In this document: positions 5,469-14,631 of the stretch, in pieces
How the letters are laid out: each line of letters opens with the position of its first letter
Numbering within the stretch: position 1 is the stretch's first letter
Source: Paenibacillus tianmuensis
Lineage (GTDB): Bacteria; Bacillota; Bacilli; Paenibacillales; NBRC-103111
NCBI RefSeq assembly: GCF_900100345.1
Contig: NZ_FMTT01000056.1
Location: forward strand, 1-34,571
Length of the DNA stretch: 34,571 nt
Reading direction: 5' to 3'
Notes under the pieces: generated by a model
Databases searched by the model: none
The model's input: only the letters and a program-made list of their open reading frames with translations
Told to the model about the DNA's origin: nothing
Position numbers and translations under genes: made by a program

Positions 5469-8240
5469 GTGTTGAATGAAAGTGATTTTTTGCGGCTTTG
5501 CGAACAACACCAGTTATCGGGTCAGACAATTGCAGAAATCCGAAAGATAAGAAGTTCTCCACCAGCCAGAAGGGTGGAAAGTAGTAGGGGAAATTTATCC
5601 GGTTTCTATAGTAGTAAAAAAATGGGGGTTACCATTCAATATGAAAGTCATACGTTAGAACTCCCATGCATTTATCTTTTGGAACATGACCCAAAGGTCT
5701 ACGAGTACTATGATCAACCCCCATCTTTTCCAATTCGATACGTAGTGGACGGGAAAAGACGTGGACATCTCTATACGAGTGATTATTTTATAATTTCAGA
5801 AGACTTTATAGGATGGAGAGAATGCAAGACGGAGGCGAAGCTCGAAAAGCTTTCTAGTGATCATCCGGAAAGATACTGTCTCATCGATCAAGGCATATGG
5901 GATATGCCTCCAGTAAGGGAGTATGCCAGACAACTGGGATTATCATTTCAAGTTTGGACCAATAAAGAAATAGATTGGATTTTTCAAAGTAACTTAGAGT
6001 TTCTTGAAGATTATTATGCAGAGGAACAAATTGAAATCGATGCTGATGTCTTGCAACAAATGAAGGTTACCATAAAGAATAAACAAGGGATTACTCTAAA
6101 AGAATTATATGAGCAGATCGGCCGATATTCTGACATTATATATAAATCAATAGTACTTGAAGAAATCTATATCGATCTTTATCAAGAAAGAATAACAGAT
6201 TGGGAGTATGTAAAGGTATTTACAGACCAAGTAATTGCGTCTGCGTATTCAATTATTTCTCGTTGCAGTCTCACGGAGAGATCCATTTCACCGGCTATGG
6301 TTAATCTAAAGGGTGGGAGCAAAATCCAATGGGATGGCCGAGCTTTGACAATTATTAATCATGGTGAAACTAAAACGACACTGGCAGATGACCAAGGCGA
6401 ACCAATGCTTTTGTCAAACACAATATTATTTGAATTAATAAACAAAGGTGAGATAAGGAATCTCGTTGCTGTTAAAACAGTTGAAGACGAACTTCGAAGT
6501 GACATATTTTTATCGGCTGGACCTGCAGATTTAGAAGAGGCTACTAGGCGATGCAATATTGTTTTTCCGATAATAACAGGTGAGAAAAAGGCGAGCGATT
6601 TTGATATACCAGGTAGGACATTGCGTGATTGGATTGCCAAATATAAACGGAGCGAAGAGGTTTATGGAAACGGTTTTTTGGGGTTACTGCCAAATAGGAA
6701 AAATCAAGGCAATAGAACCTCGAGATTGAACGATGAAACTAAAAAAATGATGGAAATTTATATTGACGATTATGAATCTAGTACTAATAAAGTAATGAAG
6801 ACTGTTTGGAGAGCGCTTAGAGATAAATGTAAGGAAAAGGGGATTTATTGTCCCCCATACCAAACCTTTACGGAACATGTTAATGCTAGGCCAAAATACG
6901 AACAAACAAGAAAACGCGAGGGATATAAAGCAGCAAATAAATACAAGCCATTTCATTATTTCTTAGAGATGCAAAATCCTCGACATGGAGAAAGGCCATT
7001 TCAAATTGGTCATATTGATCACACCGAGCTTGATCTTGAACTGAGATGCTCTAAAACTGGTAAAGAATTAGGGAAAACTTGGGTTACTTTTTTGATTGAT
7101 GCATTCACTAGGCGAATTCTTGCTTTTTATTTAACTTACGATGCCCCGAGTATTCGTTCTTGCATGATGGTAATACGTGAATGTGTAAAAAGACATGGTA
7201 AGTTGCCAAAGACTTTGGTTGTTGATGGAGGAAAGGAGTTTAGCAGTGTTTACTTTGAGGCGTTACTTGCCATTCATGGACTGAATAAAAAAGTGCGCAA
7301 AGGACAACCACGAGCAGGGTCTGTTATTGAAAGATTGTTTGGTGTTACGAATAAAATGTTCATTCACAACTTGCTGGGAAATACACAGGTAATGAAAAAT
7401 GCCCGACAAGTAACACCAGATGTAAACCCAAAGAAAAAGTCAGCATGGACCCTGCCTGAACTATCTCGAATGATGGCTCTCTGGGCATATGACGTATACG
7501 ATACCAGAGAACACATTTCGCTCGGTGAAAGTCCGAGGGACGCATATCTGAATGGAATCGCTAAATCAGGAAACCGCGATTTTACTATTATTGCTTATAA
7601 CGAAGAATTCAAGTTGCTTACTCTGCCTTCGACACCACACCAAACATTAAAGGTTTATGTTGGCAGAGGCGTTAAATTCAATTATATGTACTATAACGCA
7701 CCTGCACTAAAGCAACCCGGGGTCGAGAATACAACGGTTCCGGTACGTTATGACCCATATAATATCGGTATTGTCTATGCATATGTTAAAAACAAATGGG
7801 TACTTTTGCGTTCGGAGCACTATCTTACTTTTATAAATAGAACAGAAAAAGAACTCCAGATTATTACTGAAGAGTTGAAGAAGCGAACGCAAAATACCGT
7901 AAAAAATGGTGATAGTATTACTGCTTCGAAGATAGCATCATTCATGACTTCGGCTGAAGGAAAACAAATTGCGCTAATGCAGCATCTACGAGATCTCGAG
8001 ACAAAACAAGCGTTGCTCGTATTGGACGGGGATGAAGAACAGGAGAAATTAGTTGGAGATGAGCATGAGTCGGTTGAAGAAGAAAAAGGAAAGAATGAAC
8101 TTCAGGAACTGGCTCACGGTCAATCGATTATTGATCATGTAGATAAGGTGACTAATCTCAATAAAGGAAAGGTAAGTGAAACCAAGAAGAATGGTAGGGA
8201 TGAGTCACCTCATCAAGTCTTTGAGGAGTTGATTTTTTAA
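5469..8240 (+). CDS. tnsAB: TnsA-TnsB fusion transposase
   Basis: A 923-residue protein joining two Tn7 functions. Residues about 50-180 are a TnsA-type endonuclease: E59 (YES), LLEHDPKVYEYYDQP, D105 (YTSDYF) and E118-x-K120 (ECK) fit the restriction-fold active site that cuts the 5' strand. Residues about 360-480 hold helix-turn-helix DNA-binding segments (GRTLRDWIAKYKR). The TnsB integrase core has D517 (GHIDHTE), D586 (VVDGGKEF) and E621 (GSVIERLFG), with 35 residues between the last two, followed by the Mu-type barrel (VPVRYDPYNIG). The tail is acidic and Lys-rich and may contact TnsC. The GTG start follows GAGGTGA by about 8 bases. Stop overlaps tnsC by one base. All catalytic residues look intact, so cut-and-paste activity is expected. 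Confidence 0.9.
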   Translation: MLNESDFLRLCEQHQLSGQTIAEIRKIRSSPPARRVESSRGNLSGFYSSKKMGVTIQYESHTLELPCIYLLEHDPKVYEYYDQPPSFPIRYVVDGKRRGHLYTSDYFIISEDFIGWRECKTEAKLEKLSSDHPERYCLIDQGIWDMPPVREYARQLGLSFQVWTNKEIDWIFQSNLEFLEDYYAEEQIEIDADVLQQMKVTIKNKQGITLKELYEQIGRYSDIIYKSIVLEEIYIDLYQERITDWEYVKVFTDQVIASAYSIISRCSLTERSISPAMVNLKGGSKIQWDGRALTIINHGETKTTLADDQGEPMLLSNTILFELINKGEIRNLVAVKTVEDELRSDIFLSAGPADLEEATRRCNIVFPIITGEKKASDFDIPGRTLRDWIAKYKRSEEVYGNGFLGLLPNRKNQGNRTSRLNDETKKMMEIYIDDYESSTNKVMKTVWRALRDKCKEKGIYCPPYQTFTEHVNARPKYEQTRKREGYKAANKYKPFHYFLEMQNPRHGERPFQIGHIDHTELDLELRCSKTGKELGKTWVTFLIDAFTRRILAFYLTYDAPSIRSCMMVIRECVKRHGKLPKTLVVDGGKEFSSVYFEALLAIHGLNKKVRKGQPRAGSVIERLFGVTNKMFIHNLLGNTQVMKNARQVTPDVNPKKKSAWTLPELSRMMALWAYDVYDTREHISLGESPRDAYLNGIAKSGNRDFTIIAYNEEFKLLTLPSTPHQTLKVYVGRGVKFNYMYYNAPALKQPGVENTTVPVRYDPYNIGIVYAYVKNKWVLLRSEHYLTFINRTEKELQIITEELKKRTQNTVKNGDSITASKIASFMTSAEGKQIALMQHLRDLETKQALLVLDGDEEQEKLVGDEHESVEEEKGKNELQELAHGQSIIDHVDKVTNLNKGKVSETKKNGRDESPHQVFEELIF

Positions 8241-9361
8241 TGGTAAAAGAAAAAAGTGGAGCCCCCCAGTTTCCAGAAGAGTTACTTTCAAGTACTAATG
8301 ATGAGAAAGAAAAATTCTTCGAGAATTACCATATAGCTCATCCACATCTTTCAAAAGCCATTAGAGAAGTACTTGATGTTATAAATAATTCGGGAAAACG
8401 TTCTCTCATTATGGTTGTGGGGCCAAGCGGAGTTGGAAAGTCCACTTTATTTAAAGCCGTTGTTAGTAATGTTATCCGCAATTACGTAGCTCAAAATAAA
8501 GGACAAATACCAATCGTGGGGGTTGAGGCATTGGCCCCTGATAGCAGCAATTTTGATATTAAAGACTTTTATATTAGATCTCTTCAAGCTCTACGAGAAC
8601 CTTTAATTGATTATAAGATTTATTACGAGGATGATCAGGAAATTAACATCGGGAAAAAAGATGTGAATAGGGAGTTGCGACGTTCTCTCGAAAATGCCTT
8701 AATATACCGTTCGCCAAAAGCTTTCCTTATCGATGAGGCCCAACATTTCACCAAGGTTTCATCGGGTACCAGATTGTTTAATCAAATGGATTTAGTGAAA
8801 TCAATGGCTTCTTTATCTAAGGTACTCCATGTAATGATCGGAACCTATGAATTAGTCCCATTTCTGAATCAAAGTGGACAATTAAGTCGAAGGGGCATCG
8901 ACGTTCATTTGCCGCGGTATAAAGTTGAAAATAAAAAAGACATGGAAGCGTTCGCGAACGCCGTGTATTCCTTTCAAAGGATTATGCCATTAGAAAAAGA
9001 ACCAGATCTCATGTCAAATATTGATTTTTTATATTCAAGAACAATTGGATGTGTTGGCATATTAAAAGATTGGTTATTTCTAGCCTTCAAAGATACTTTA
9101 TTATCAAAGAAGAAGCATCTGTCAATGGATTGTTTAAAAAAACATGCACACAGTATTGATCAATGCATGACAATGTTATTGGAAGCTAGGGAATATGAGG
9201 AGTACGATGTTGAAACAAATGCAAAAGTTAATGAATATCAAATGCTTTTGTACCAAGGGATAATGCCAGAAAAAAGAGATGATAAAAATAATGGGAGAGG
9301 AAAAGGAAATAATAAACCTGGCGTACGTAAACCAGAACGTGATAAGGTGGGGACAAATTAA
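8240..9361 (+). CDS. tnsC: TnsC-like AAA+ transposition regulator
   Basis: A 373-residue AAA+ ATPase of the TnsC/TniB group, which forms filaments on DNA and links the target selector to the transposase. Walker A is GPSGVGKST (61-69), Walker B is AFLIDEAQHF with D165/E166, and a sensor-like strand VMIGTYEL follows. It starts inside the tnsAB stop codon, with GAGGAG upstream, so the two are translationally coupled. The C-terminal 30 residues are Lys/Arg/Gly/Asn-rich and disordered-looking. Originally followed by tniQ-2 after about 34 bases; an IS now separates them. Confidence 0.9.
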   Translation: MVKEKSGAPQFPEELLSSTNDEKEKFFENYHIAHPHLSKAIREVLDVINNSGKRSLIMVVGPSGVGKSTLFKAVVSNVIRNYVAQNKGQIPIVGVEALAPDSSNFDIKDFYIRSLQALREPLIDYKIYYEDDQEINIGKKDVNRELRRSLENALIYRSPKAFLIDEAQHFTKVSSGTRLFNQMDLVKSMASLSKVLHVMIGTYELVPFLNQSGQLSRRGIDVHLPRYKVENKKDMEAFANAVYSFQRIMPLEKEPDLMSNIDFLYSRTIGCVGILKDWLFLAFKDTLLSKKKHLSMDCLKKHAHSIDQCMTMLLEAREYEEYDVETNAKVNEYQMLLYQGIMPEKRDDKNNGRGKGNNKPGVRKPERDKVGTN

Positions 9362-9362
9362 G

Positions 9363-9368
9363 TTATTA
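9363..9368. repeat. Target-site duplication, left copy
   Basis: TTATTA directly left of the IS1634-family element; the same six bases follow its right end at 11234-11239. Confidence 0.75.
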
Positions 9369-11233
9369 CTTACACTCCGCGCCTTCATCATGAGGTAGTG
9401 AGTAGAATTTTGAGAGAAAATGAGCCGACTAAACGGATATAGCGATGGCCCCAAGAGCAAAACCACCGCTGAAGTCCTCAGATTCGATTAGCCGAGATAA
9501 ATGGATTCATCCAAATTGAGAATCGACAGCACATGCTTCTCCTCTTTGGTGAGCGGGCTTCCGAACTGCCTGACCCGAGTGCCGTCCGGCATGCGATTAA
9601 CGGCCACTTTCCGGTACTTAAAGAGTTGAAAGATCGCCGCAGCCGTGGGTTTTCGCAAAATGCGCCCGCCTGCTCCGTGCATCGGCTTTTGCTCGGTGAT
9701 GTGCTGCCGAACCCGCCACTGGAATACCAGGTAGATCGTTAAGGCTAGCAAAAACAAAGTAGCCGAGCACCTTCACGCGCTCCGGTTTCTTCAGATAGAT
9801 TTCATCCGTGTGCACGGGGTCCTTCAGGAAGGAGAAGTTCATCTCGACATGGATCTGTCCCTTGTACATGCCAAGAAGCGCTGTGCCATCCATCGTTTCT
9901 CCTCGCCACTCGGGCGGCAAGGTGGTGCCAGCACAAAACGGGACGCCCGGCGGCGAGCTTCTTGAAATCGCGCCTCGTCCGGGGTGATCATGATCTGCAA
10001 AACATAAACGGTATCGATCTGCGGAACTTCCCCTTGCTTGGGGCGTCCGCGTTTTTTGCGAATGATCTCTTGCGGTACCGTCTTTACTGTAAACTGATGA
10101 AATTTTGGAGAATATCCGTTTTGAAGGGTTTCAGCGGCTTGCTCCGCATCGGCCAGACTCCAATGGAACGTCTTTTGGGCTTCTTCCTTCACTGCTTGTG
10201 TAAGCTGAGCGCGTTCGTCCTCCCGCCGCCGATTCAACGTGTTTTCTTTCTTCTTATCCAATGCACTGGATTCGACGACGATCAAGCGAAGCCGATGCCC
10301 TTCATACTCTGCCTCCGACGCCAGCCAGCGATAACTGGCGCCTTCCTTGGACGACACAAACGATACCTTCTCTGACCACGGAGCATGCTCTGCGTCTGCG
10401 GCCTCCAGCGCCGCTTTGACGATCTTCAGTTGGTTCGGCGCCCGCGTCAACAAATAAGCGCCCGCACCTTTTGCAGCGTCCAAAGTCGCCTTGGTCATTG
10501 CAGCCGAGTCGGCCACATAGACGAAGTCCTTCAGTCCCACAGCGGCGCACTGTGCATGGAGTTTTTCCAGCACACTCGGGTTCCAAGTTTTGTCCGATGT
10601 ATTTCCGTCATGTACATCGCCGTAGAGGGGAATGCCATCGCTATTTCCGATCAAGCCGAATTGGATTTGTTTCGCGCCTCGTCGGTCACGGCTATAGCCT
10701 TCGACGATCTGCAACGCTTGGCTTGGTTTCGTATACGCGCCGTAGACCGACATGCTCGTCGTATCGCCGTGGAAAACGCTCATCGGGATGCGCTCTTGTT
10801 GATATACATGCAATTGGAACGACGAGTAAATGTGGTGGATATCTGCTTCATATAGCCGATCCAGGTGACGCCCAAGCGCGTCATCGTTGAACCACGAAGC
10901 TTGCAGACCGGGACGGAGCAGTTGTTCCAAGTCCTGCTCGGCAGCCCATCGTTTCACGTTAACCAAGGCATTCCGACCGCTCAGGATGTCGAGTACCAGC
11001 AACTGGACGGCTTCACCTACGGTTGTCTGGCATTGCGGGTCGACAGGGACAAACTCATCAATCTTCTTTCGCAGCCCCAATTGGTTCATGATTCCACTTA
11101 ACACAGGAAGGTAACCGACTTCAAAAATATGGTCAATTTGCATATTCACCCATCCGCTCACGATGTTCTGTTCTATGATTCTAGCATACACCATAATTCG
11201 CCATTTTCGGAGTCTAGGGGTGCGGAATGTGAG
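9369..11233 (-). mobile_element. IS1634-family insertion sequence (1865 bp)
   Basis: Bounded by imperfect 15-bp terminal inverted repeats: CTTACACTCCGCGCC at 9369-9383 and, inverted, CTCACATTCCGCACC at 11219-11233, with 12 of 15 positions equal. It is flanked by the 6-bp duplication TTATTA. It is GC-rich compared with the AT-rich host operon and lies opposite to it, seven bases after the tnsC stop. Its single transposase gene is frameshifted. Confidence 0.85.
9488..11194 (-). pseudogene. IS1634-family transposase with two compensating frameshifts
   Basis: A full-length (about 568-codon) IS4-superfamily transposase with the N-terminal DUF4277-like region and DDE residues in FHGDTTS, VADSA and HVEMNFSF. 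The frame breaks near 9927-9932, where one base appears missing in the codons for LATTLPPEW, and again near 9752-9761, where one extra T precedes LFLLALTIYL. The last segment is back in the first frame. Residues translated across the breaks continue the family sequence smoothly, so decay is recent or the breaks are sequencing errors. An ATG at 11143 is an alternative start. Programmed frameshifting at two sites is unlikely. Confidence 0.8.
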
Positions 11234-11239
11234 TTATTA
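11234..11239. repeat. Target-site duplication, right copy
   Basis: TTATTA, matching 9363-9368. Removing the IS and one copy restores a 34-base gap between tnsC and tniQ-2. Confidence 0.75.
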
Positions 11240-11266
11240 TTCAGATGAAATGTGAGGAACTTTTCT

Positions 11267-12661
11267 ATGGAAGGGAAAGATACTAATTTTTTTAGGCCAT
11301 TTATAGAATACACTGTGCACACAGAGTCTGAAACTGCCCAGTATAGTCCTTTACATTTACAAAACAATATAAATTATTCGTGCACAGCGCTATACTGTTT
11401 AGAACCGAAGGGGATTGGTACCGCTTCGGTAGAAAGCCTGACCAGTTATATAATTCGATTGTCAGAAGTGCATAATGTGCCTACCAACTGGCTTTTAAAT
11501 ATGTTTAAGCCTTATTTGAAATCTGACGTTATGCTTGATTTAGTTTTACAGAAACGAAATTACTCTTCAACATTTTATATTAACTCATCAAACCATATTG
11601 CACAGGATGTTGTTAGTGCCTGTGAAATGTTGACGGGCAATATTAATTTGTGGCAACTTACACTTACAAATTGGTCCGGTATAAGAAAGCGAGATTTAGT
11701 TAAAGAAAAACGGGTATGGTGTCCTCTGTGCCTCCATGAGATGAAGGAGAAAAAGGAACTTTACGAGCCATTAATATGGAACATAAAACTAATAAATATT
11801 TGTTTGAAACATAAGGTGTTGCTTGAAGAAAAATGTCCTTTTTGTAGCTATAAAGGGAACGTACTTCAATCTTTATCAAAGGTTGGTTATTGTCCGAAAT
11901 GTAGAAAGTTTTTAGGTGGTATAAATGGTTTAAATGCTAACACCGGTAATCTCGATTTTCTTTGGGAAAGTTGGAAGTGTAATATCGTAACGGAAATGAT
12001 TATTAATAACGACCAAATGCATCATATTCTAACCCCTGAAAAGATAACTCAACTGATAAGAAACATGGTTCAACATGTTGCAGCAGGAAATCAGAGTGAG
12101 TTCTCTAGGAGACTAAATTTGCTTCGGACAATGACAGGTCAGTGGTGTAGGGGCGGCCACATACCAGAGTTAGAACGTTTGCTAAAATTTTCATATTATT
12201 ATCAAGTCTCCTTAGTAACGCTATTAACAAACTTTCCTTGGGAACAAAGTCATTTTAACACGGGAGCACTTCGTTATTTTACTAGAAAAACACAAGTTAT
12301 TGTAGATCCGCAACAGTTACGCGAAGTCCTACGGAAAATTATAGATCGAAATGATTATCCTCCTTTAAGTTTGGCTCAAGTAATAAAGGAAGTTCAATAT
12401 ACTGAGTCAGTATTATATTATAATGCTGGTGAAGAATGTAAATTAATCACAAAAAGGTATCGAGAATATCTGAGAGAACAAAAAATAATTCGTCAGGAAA
12501 AATTGTATACGGATATTAAAAGGGCGATTCTGTTACTTCTTGAACAAAATTTGCCATTAACGGAGGCGCATATAAGAAATATACTTAAATATAGAATATA
12601 TTATAGAGAATTTATTAAACTACGGGATAGAATACTTGATGAATTAAACATAGCTCTTTAG
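11267..12661 (+). CDS. TniQ/TnsD-like target selector 2
   Basis: A 464-residue paralogue of the TniQ at 3953. The TniQ domain starts at about residue 42 (LYCLEPKGIGTASVESLTSY). Zinc ligands are kept: C152/C155 (WCPLC), C179/H182 (CLKH), C190/C193 (CPFC), C209/C212 (CPKC). The C-terminal 250 residues contain helix-turn-helix-like segments (EFSRRLNLLRTMTGQWCRGG) but differ much from TniQ-1, as expected if the two recognise different targets or partners. The ATG at 11267 follows TGAGGA by 9 bases; a GTG at 11252 overlaps this site. Once in the tnsC operon, it is now cut off from it by the IS, so expression may depend on a promoter in or near the IS. It ends 346 bases from the transposon terminus. 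Confidence 0.88.
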   Translation: MEGKDTNFFRPFIEYTVHTESETAQYSPLHLQNNINYSCTALYCLEPKGIGTASVESLTSYIIRLSEVHNVPTNWLLNMFKPYLKSDVMLDLVLQKRNYSSTFYINSSNHIAQDVVSACEMLTGNINLWQLTLTNWSGIRKRDLVKEKRVWCPLCLHEMKEKKELYEPLIWNIKLINICLKHKVLLEEKCPFCSYKGNVLQSLSKVGYCPKCRKFLGGINGLNANTGNLDFLWESWKCNIVTEMIINNDQMHHILTPEKITQLIRNMVQHVAAGNQSEFSRRLNLLRTMTGQWCRGGHIPELERLLKFSYYYQVSLVTLLTNFPWEQSHFNTGALRYFTRKTQVIVDPQQLREVLRKIIDRNDYPPLSLAQVIKEVQYTESVLYYNAGEECKLITKRYREYLREQKIIRQEKLYTDIKRAILLLLEQNLPLTEAHIRNILKYRIYYREFIKLRDRILDELNIAL

Positions 12662-12864
12662 ACTTAGTAGTAGCGGAATGTCAACTCAAAACCATAAAAA
12701 GACATGTCTGATTTTTTTAGAAATGACTCAAAATTATGATGGGAGTAGCTAATTGTGGGGGGCTGCTCCTTATTTTCTTAGTTTTGGAGGAATAAACACT
12801 CCTAGATAACCATTTGTGTGCTATAAATATCCTTGACCTAAAAGCTTTTAGCGATTTGTTTTTA

Positions 12865-13007
12865 TGGCAAAAATTAACCTGATTTTTGTTTCGACGGCAA
12901 AGTTATGAATGATTTATATATTGAGTTCTTGCTACATCAACAAATAAATGCTGAAATATCGGCAATAAATTGCCTGATCGAGTGGCAAAAATATGCCTGA
13001 TGTCACA
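12865..13007. repeat. Transposon end with four TnsB-site-like repeats
   Basis: Four copies of a 20-mer of type nGGCAAAAATTATGCCTGAT lie in the same orientation at 12865-12884, 12895-12914, 12960-12979 and 12983-13002. The last two are tandem with 23-base spacing. Read inward from the right, the sequence begins TGTGACATCAGGCATATTTT, so the terminus is TGT...ACA type, with ACA at 13005-13007. This is the layout of Tn7/Tn5053-type ends. Bases 13008-13012 (TGAGG) would be one copy of a 5-bp target duplication. Confidence 0.7.
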
Positions 13008-13156
13008 TGAGGGCATCCCTTTTGTTTTTCTTACTACGTTGAGGTTCCTGAGGCCTTGATATTACTGGTCTATCAGGCTTCTGCTTATGGTATCAGAATA
13101 TTTTTAGTGAGCCTTTTCTCCAACCAGATATTTCACTCCGCAATCATTGTCTTTTC

Positions 13157-13620
13157 CTACATAATCTTGTCTTGGTTAGTCAATTGAATGGTTAGATATA
13201 GCGTGCTTGTATCCCTGTTTATATTCAGTTTGGATATAAAGGTACTTCCCATGCTGTGCAAAAGCTGAGGATTGGGAGCTTCCTGATCCAATAGACTGAG
13301 AAAGGTCTGGATATCGTACTTCGTTTTAACAATATATTCTTCAGATGCATGAAAGTCAACAAAATTGACGGATAGCCTCGATAACTCCTCAGACTTATCT
13401 TTCAGTTCAAGCTGCATCTCTGATAGCATATCTTGATGGTAGGGTTTAGCTTTTCCCGATTGGATGTCAGCTTCGATCAGCTGAATTCTTTTGAGCAGGA
13501 ACTATACTTCGTTTTCTAACGTTGTCTAATGTGTGATCTTGTGCTGGTTGCTCTCAGTTTGGAACTGCTAAAGTTCATCAGCTAGATTATCATTCATTAT
13601 GAGCCTCATTAATGCTATAC
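13157..13620 (-). pseudogene. C-terminal remnant of a large serine recombinase
   Basis: The leftward frame gives a Glu/Lys-rich coiled coil (FLLKRIQLIEADIQSGK, LELKDKSEELSRL) and an ending of short strands (KLNINRDTSTLYLTIQ), typical of the C-terminal part of large serine recombinases. Stops interrupt it at about 13499, 13530 and 13570, and the catalytic N-terminal part is absent. It marks a former integrated element beside the Tn7-like end. Confidence 0.5.
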
Positions 13621-13629
13621 GGAGCCGAG

Positions 13630-13885
13630 TTGCGACAAGTTCTTCGGTGCGCCTAGGTAAGCTGGGTGCTTTCAGTAGGTGCAATTCCCACCCGGGCAAA
13701 GGGAAGAGCCGCCCTACCCGGAATCGAGTTCTTGTATGGCACTCGTTCATTAGAATGAAGAAATATGCTGAATCATAGGGAATGGTGAAACAAGGATTCC
13801 AAAACTGGGATTTATGGCCTATAATACAACTAGGCATGTAGTGGGGGGCCTGGTGGCACGCCCTTCTTCTGTAGCGTGTAAAACT
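13630..13885 (+). ncRNA. 5' fragment of a group II intron
   Basis: Begins TTGCGACAAG, one base off the usual GTGCG start. It then contains stretches familiar from domain I of bacterial group II introns: AGTAGGTGCAATTCCCACCC, GCCGCCCTACCCGGAATCGA, ATGCTGAATCATAGGGAATG and GTGAAACAAGG. The frame of the recombinase remnant stops being recognisable where this begins. No reverse transcriptase or domain V/VI follows before the next gene, so it is a dead remnant. Recognition is from memory of such introns. Confidence 0.5.
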
Positions 13886-13959
13886 TAGTTGATCTTTTGA
13901 TAGACTCATGATCATTCCATTGAGATTTAAGAAATTACTTGGAAAAGGTGGTTACTCCC

Positions 13960-14631
13960 ATGTCTAATTTTGAGCAAATACCATTTGCAGCAGAATTCGC
14001 TGAAAATCCTGAACCAAGATGTCCTTGTATACTTCTCTTGGATACATCAGCCTCAATGAATGGTATCCCTATAAACGAGCTAAATAACGGGCTCATTGCA
14101 TTCAAAGATGAGCTAATGGCAGATAGTATGGCAGTTAAAAGAGTTGAGGTGGCTGTGGTTGGATTTGGCCCTGTACAGGTCATATCGGATTTTCAAAGTC
14201 CTGACCTTTACTATCCACCTACGTTAATTGCCAACGGAAATACACCTATGGGCAGCGCAATAGAACAAGCAGTGAACATGTTGAACAATCGTAAAGAAGT
14301 ATACAAACAAAATGGTGTGTCGTACTATCGTCCGTGGATATTTCTAATTACAGACGGGGCTCCTACAGATAATTGGCAAAGGGCTGCTGCATTAGTAAAG
14401 GAAGGAGAAACAGCTAAGTCATTCATGTTTTTTGCTGTAGGTGTAGAAGACGCAGATATGAACACATTAAGACAAATTTCTACCAGAGAACCAATCAAGC
14501 TGAAAGGTTTGAGATTCCGAGATTTGTTCTCATGGTTGTCAAATTCACTGAGTTCAGTTTCTCATTCAGCACCAGGGGATCAGGTCCAGCTTCAAAATCC
14601 AGTTACACCAGAAGGCTGGGGGACTATCTAG
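13960..14631 (+). CDS. TerY/YegL-like von Willebrand factor A protein
   Basis: A 223-residue single vWA domain. The metal-ion site is complete: DTSAS at residues 28-32, a Thr in GNTPMG, and LITDGAPTD. It resembles TerY and E. coli YegL. The ATG at 13960 has AAGGTGG 8 bases upstream; a TTG seven codons earlier overlaps that site. First gene of a tight three-gene set with a PP2C phosphatase and a kinase, the TerY-P triad linked in comparative studies to tellurite/stress or phage-response chemistry. The phosphatase start overlaps its stop by one base. Confidence 0.85.
   Translation: MSNFEQIPFAAEFAENPEPRCPCILLLDTSASMNGIPINELNNGLIAFKDELMADSMAVKRVEVAVVGFGPVQVISDFQSPDLYYPPTLIANGNTPMGSAIEQAVNMLNNRKEVYKQNGVSYYRPWIFLITDGAPTDNWQRAAALVKEGETAKSFMFFAVGVEDADMNTLRQISTREPIKLKGLRFRDLFSWLSNSLSSVSHSAPGDQVQLQNPVTPEGWGTI

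Larger units (their letters stand above)
3611..13007 (+). mobile_element. Tn7-like transposon, transposition module and right-hand end (left boundary not seen)
   Basis: Comprises the orphan barrel gene, tniQ-1, tnsAB, tnsC, an inserted IS1634-family element, tniQ-2 and a repeat-bearing terminus. All genes read rightward toward the terminus at 13007. The start given is that of the first associated gene, not a transposon end; the element must extend left of this because the repeats point inward from 13007. Genes further left (darT, NADAR, nudix) may be cargo. Fused TnsA and TnsB domains imply cut-and-paste movement, by analogy with Tn7. Confidence 0.75.

Noticed and set aside
9533..11114. Several plus-strand ORFs of 69-156 codons across the IS1634-family element
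   Set aside because: They are antisense frames of a GC-rich transposase with low-quality Arg/Cys/Ser-rich translations and no ribosome sites.
13568..13915. 115-codon minus-strand ORF
   Set aside because: Most of it is antisense to the group II intron-like sequence; only the last 20 codons look like the recombinase remnant.
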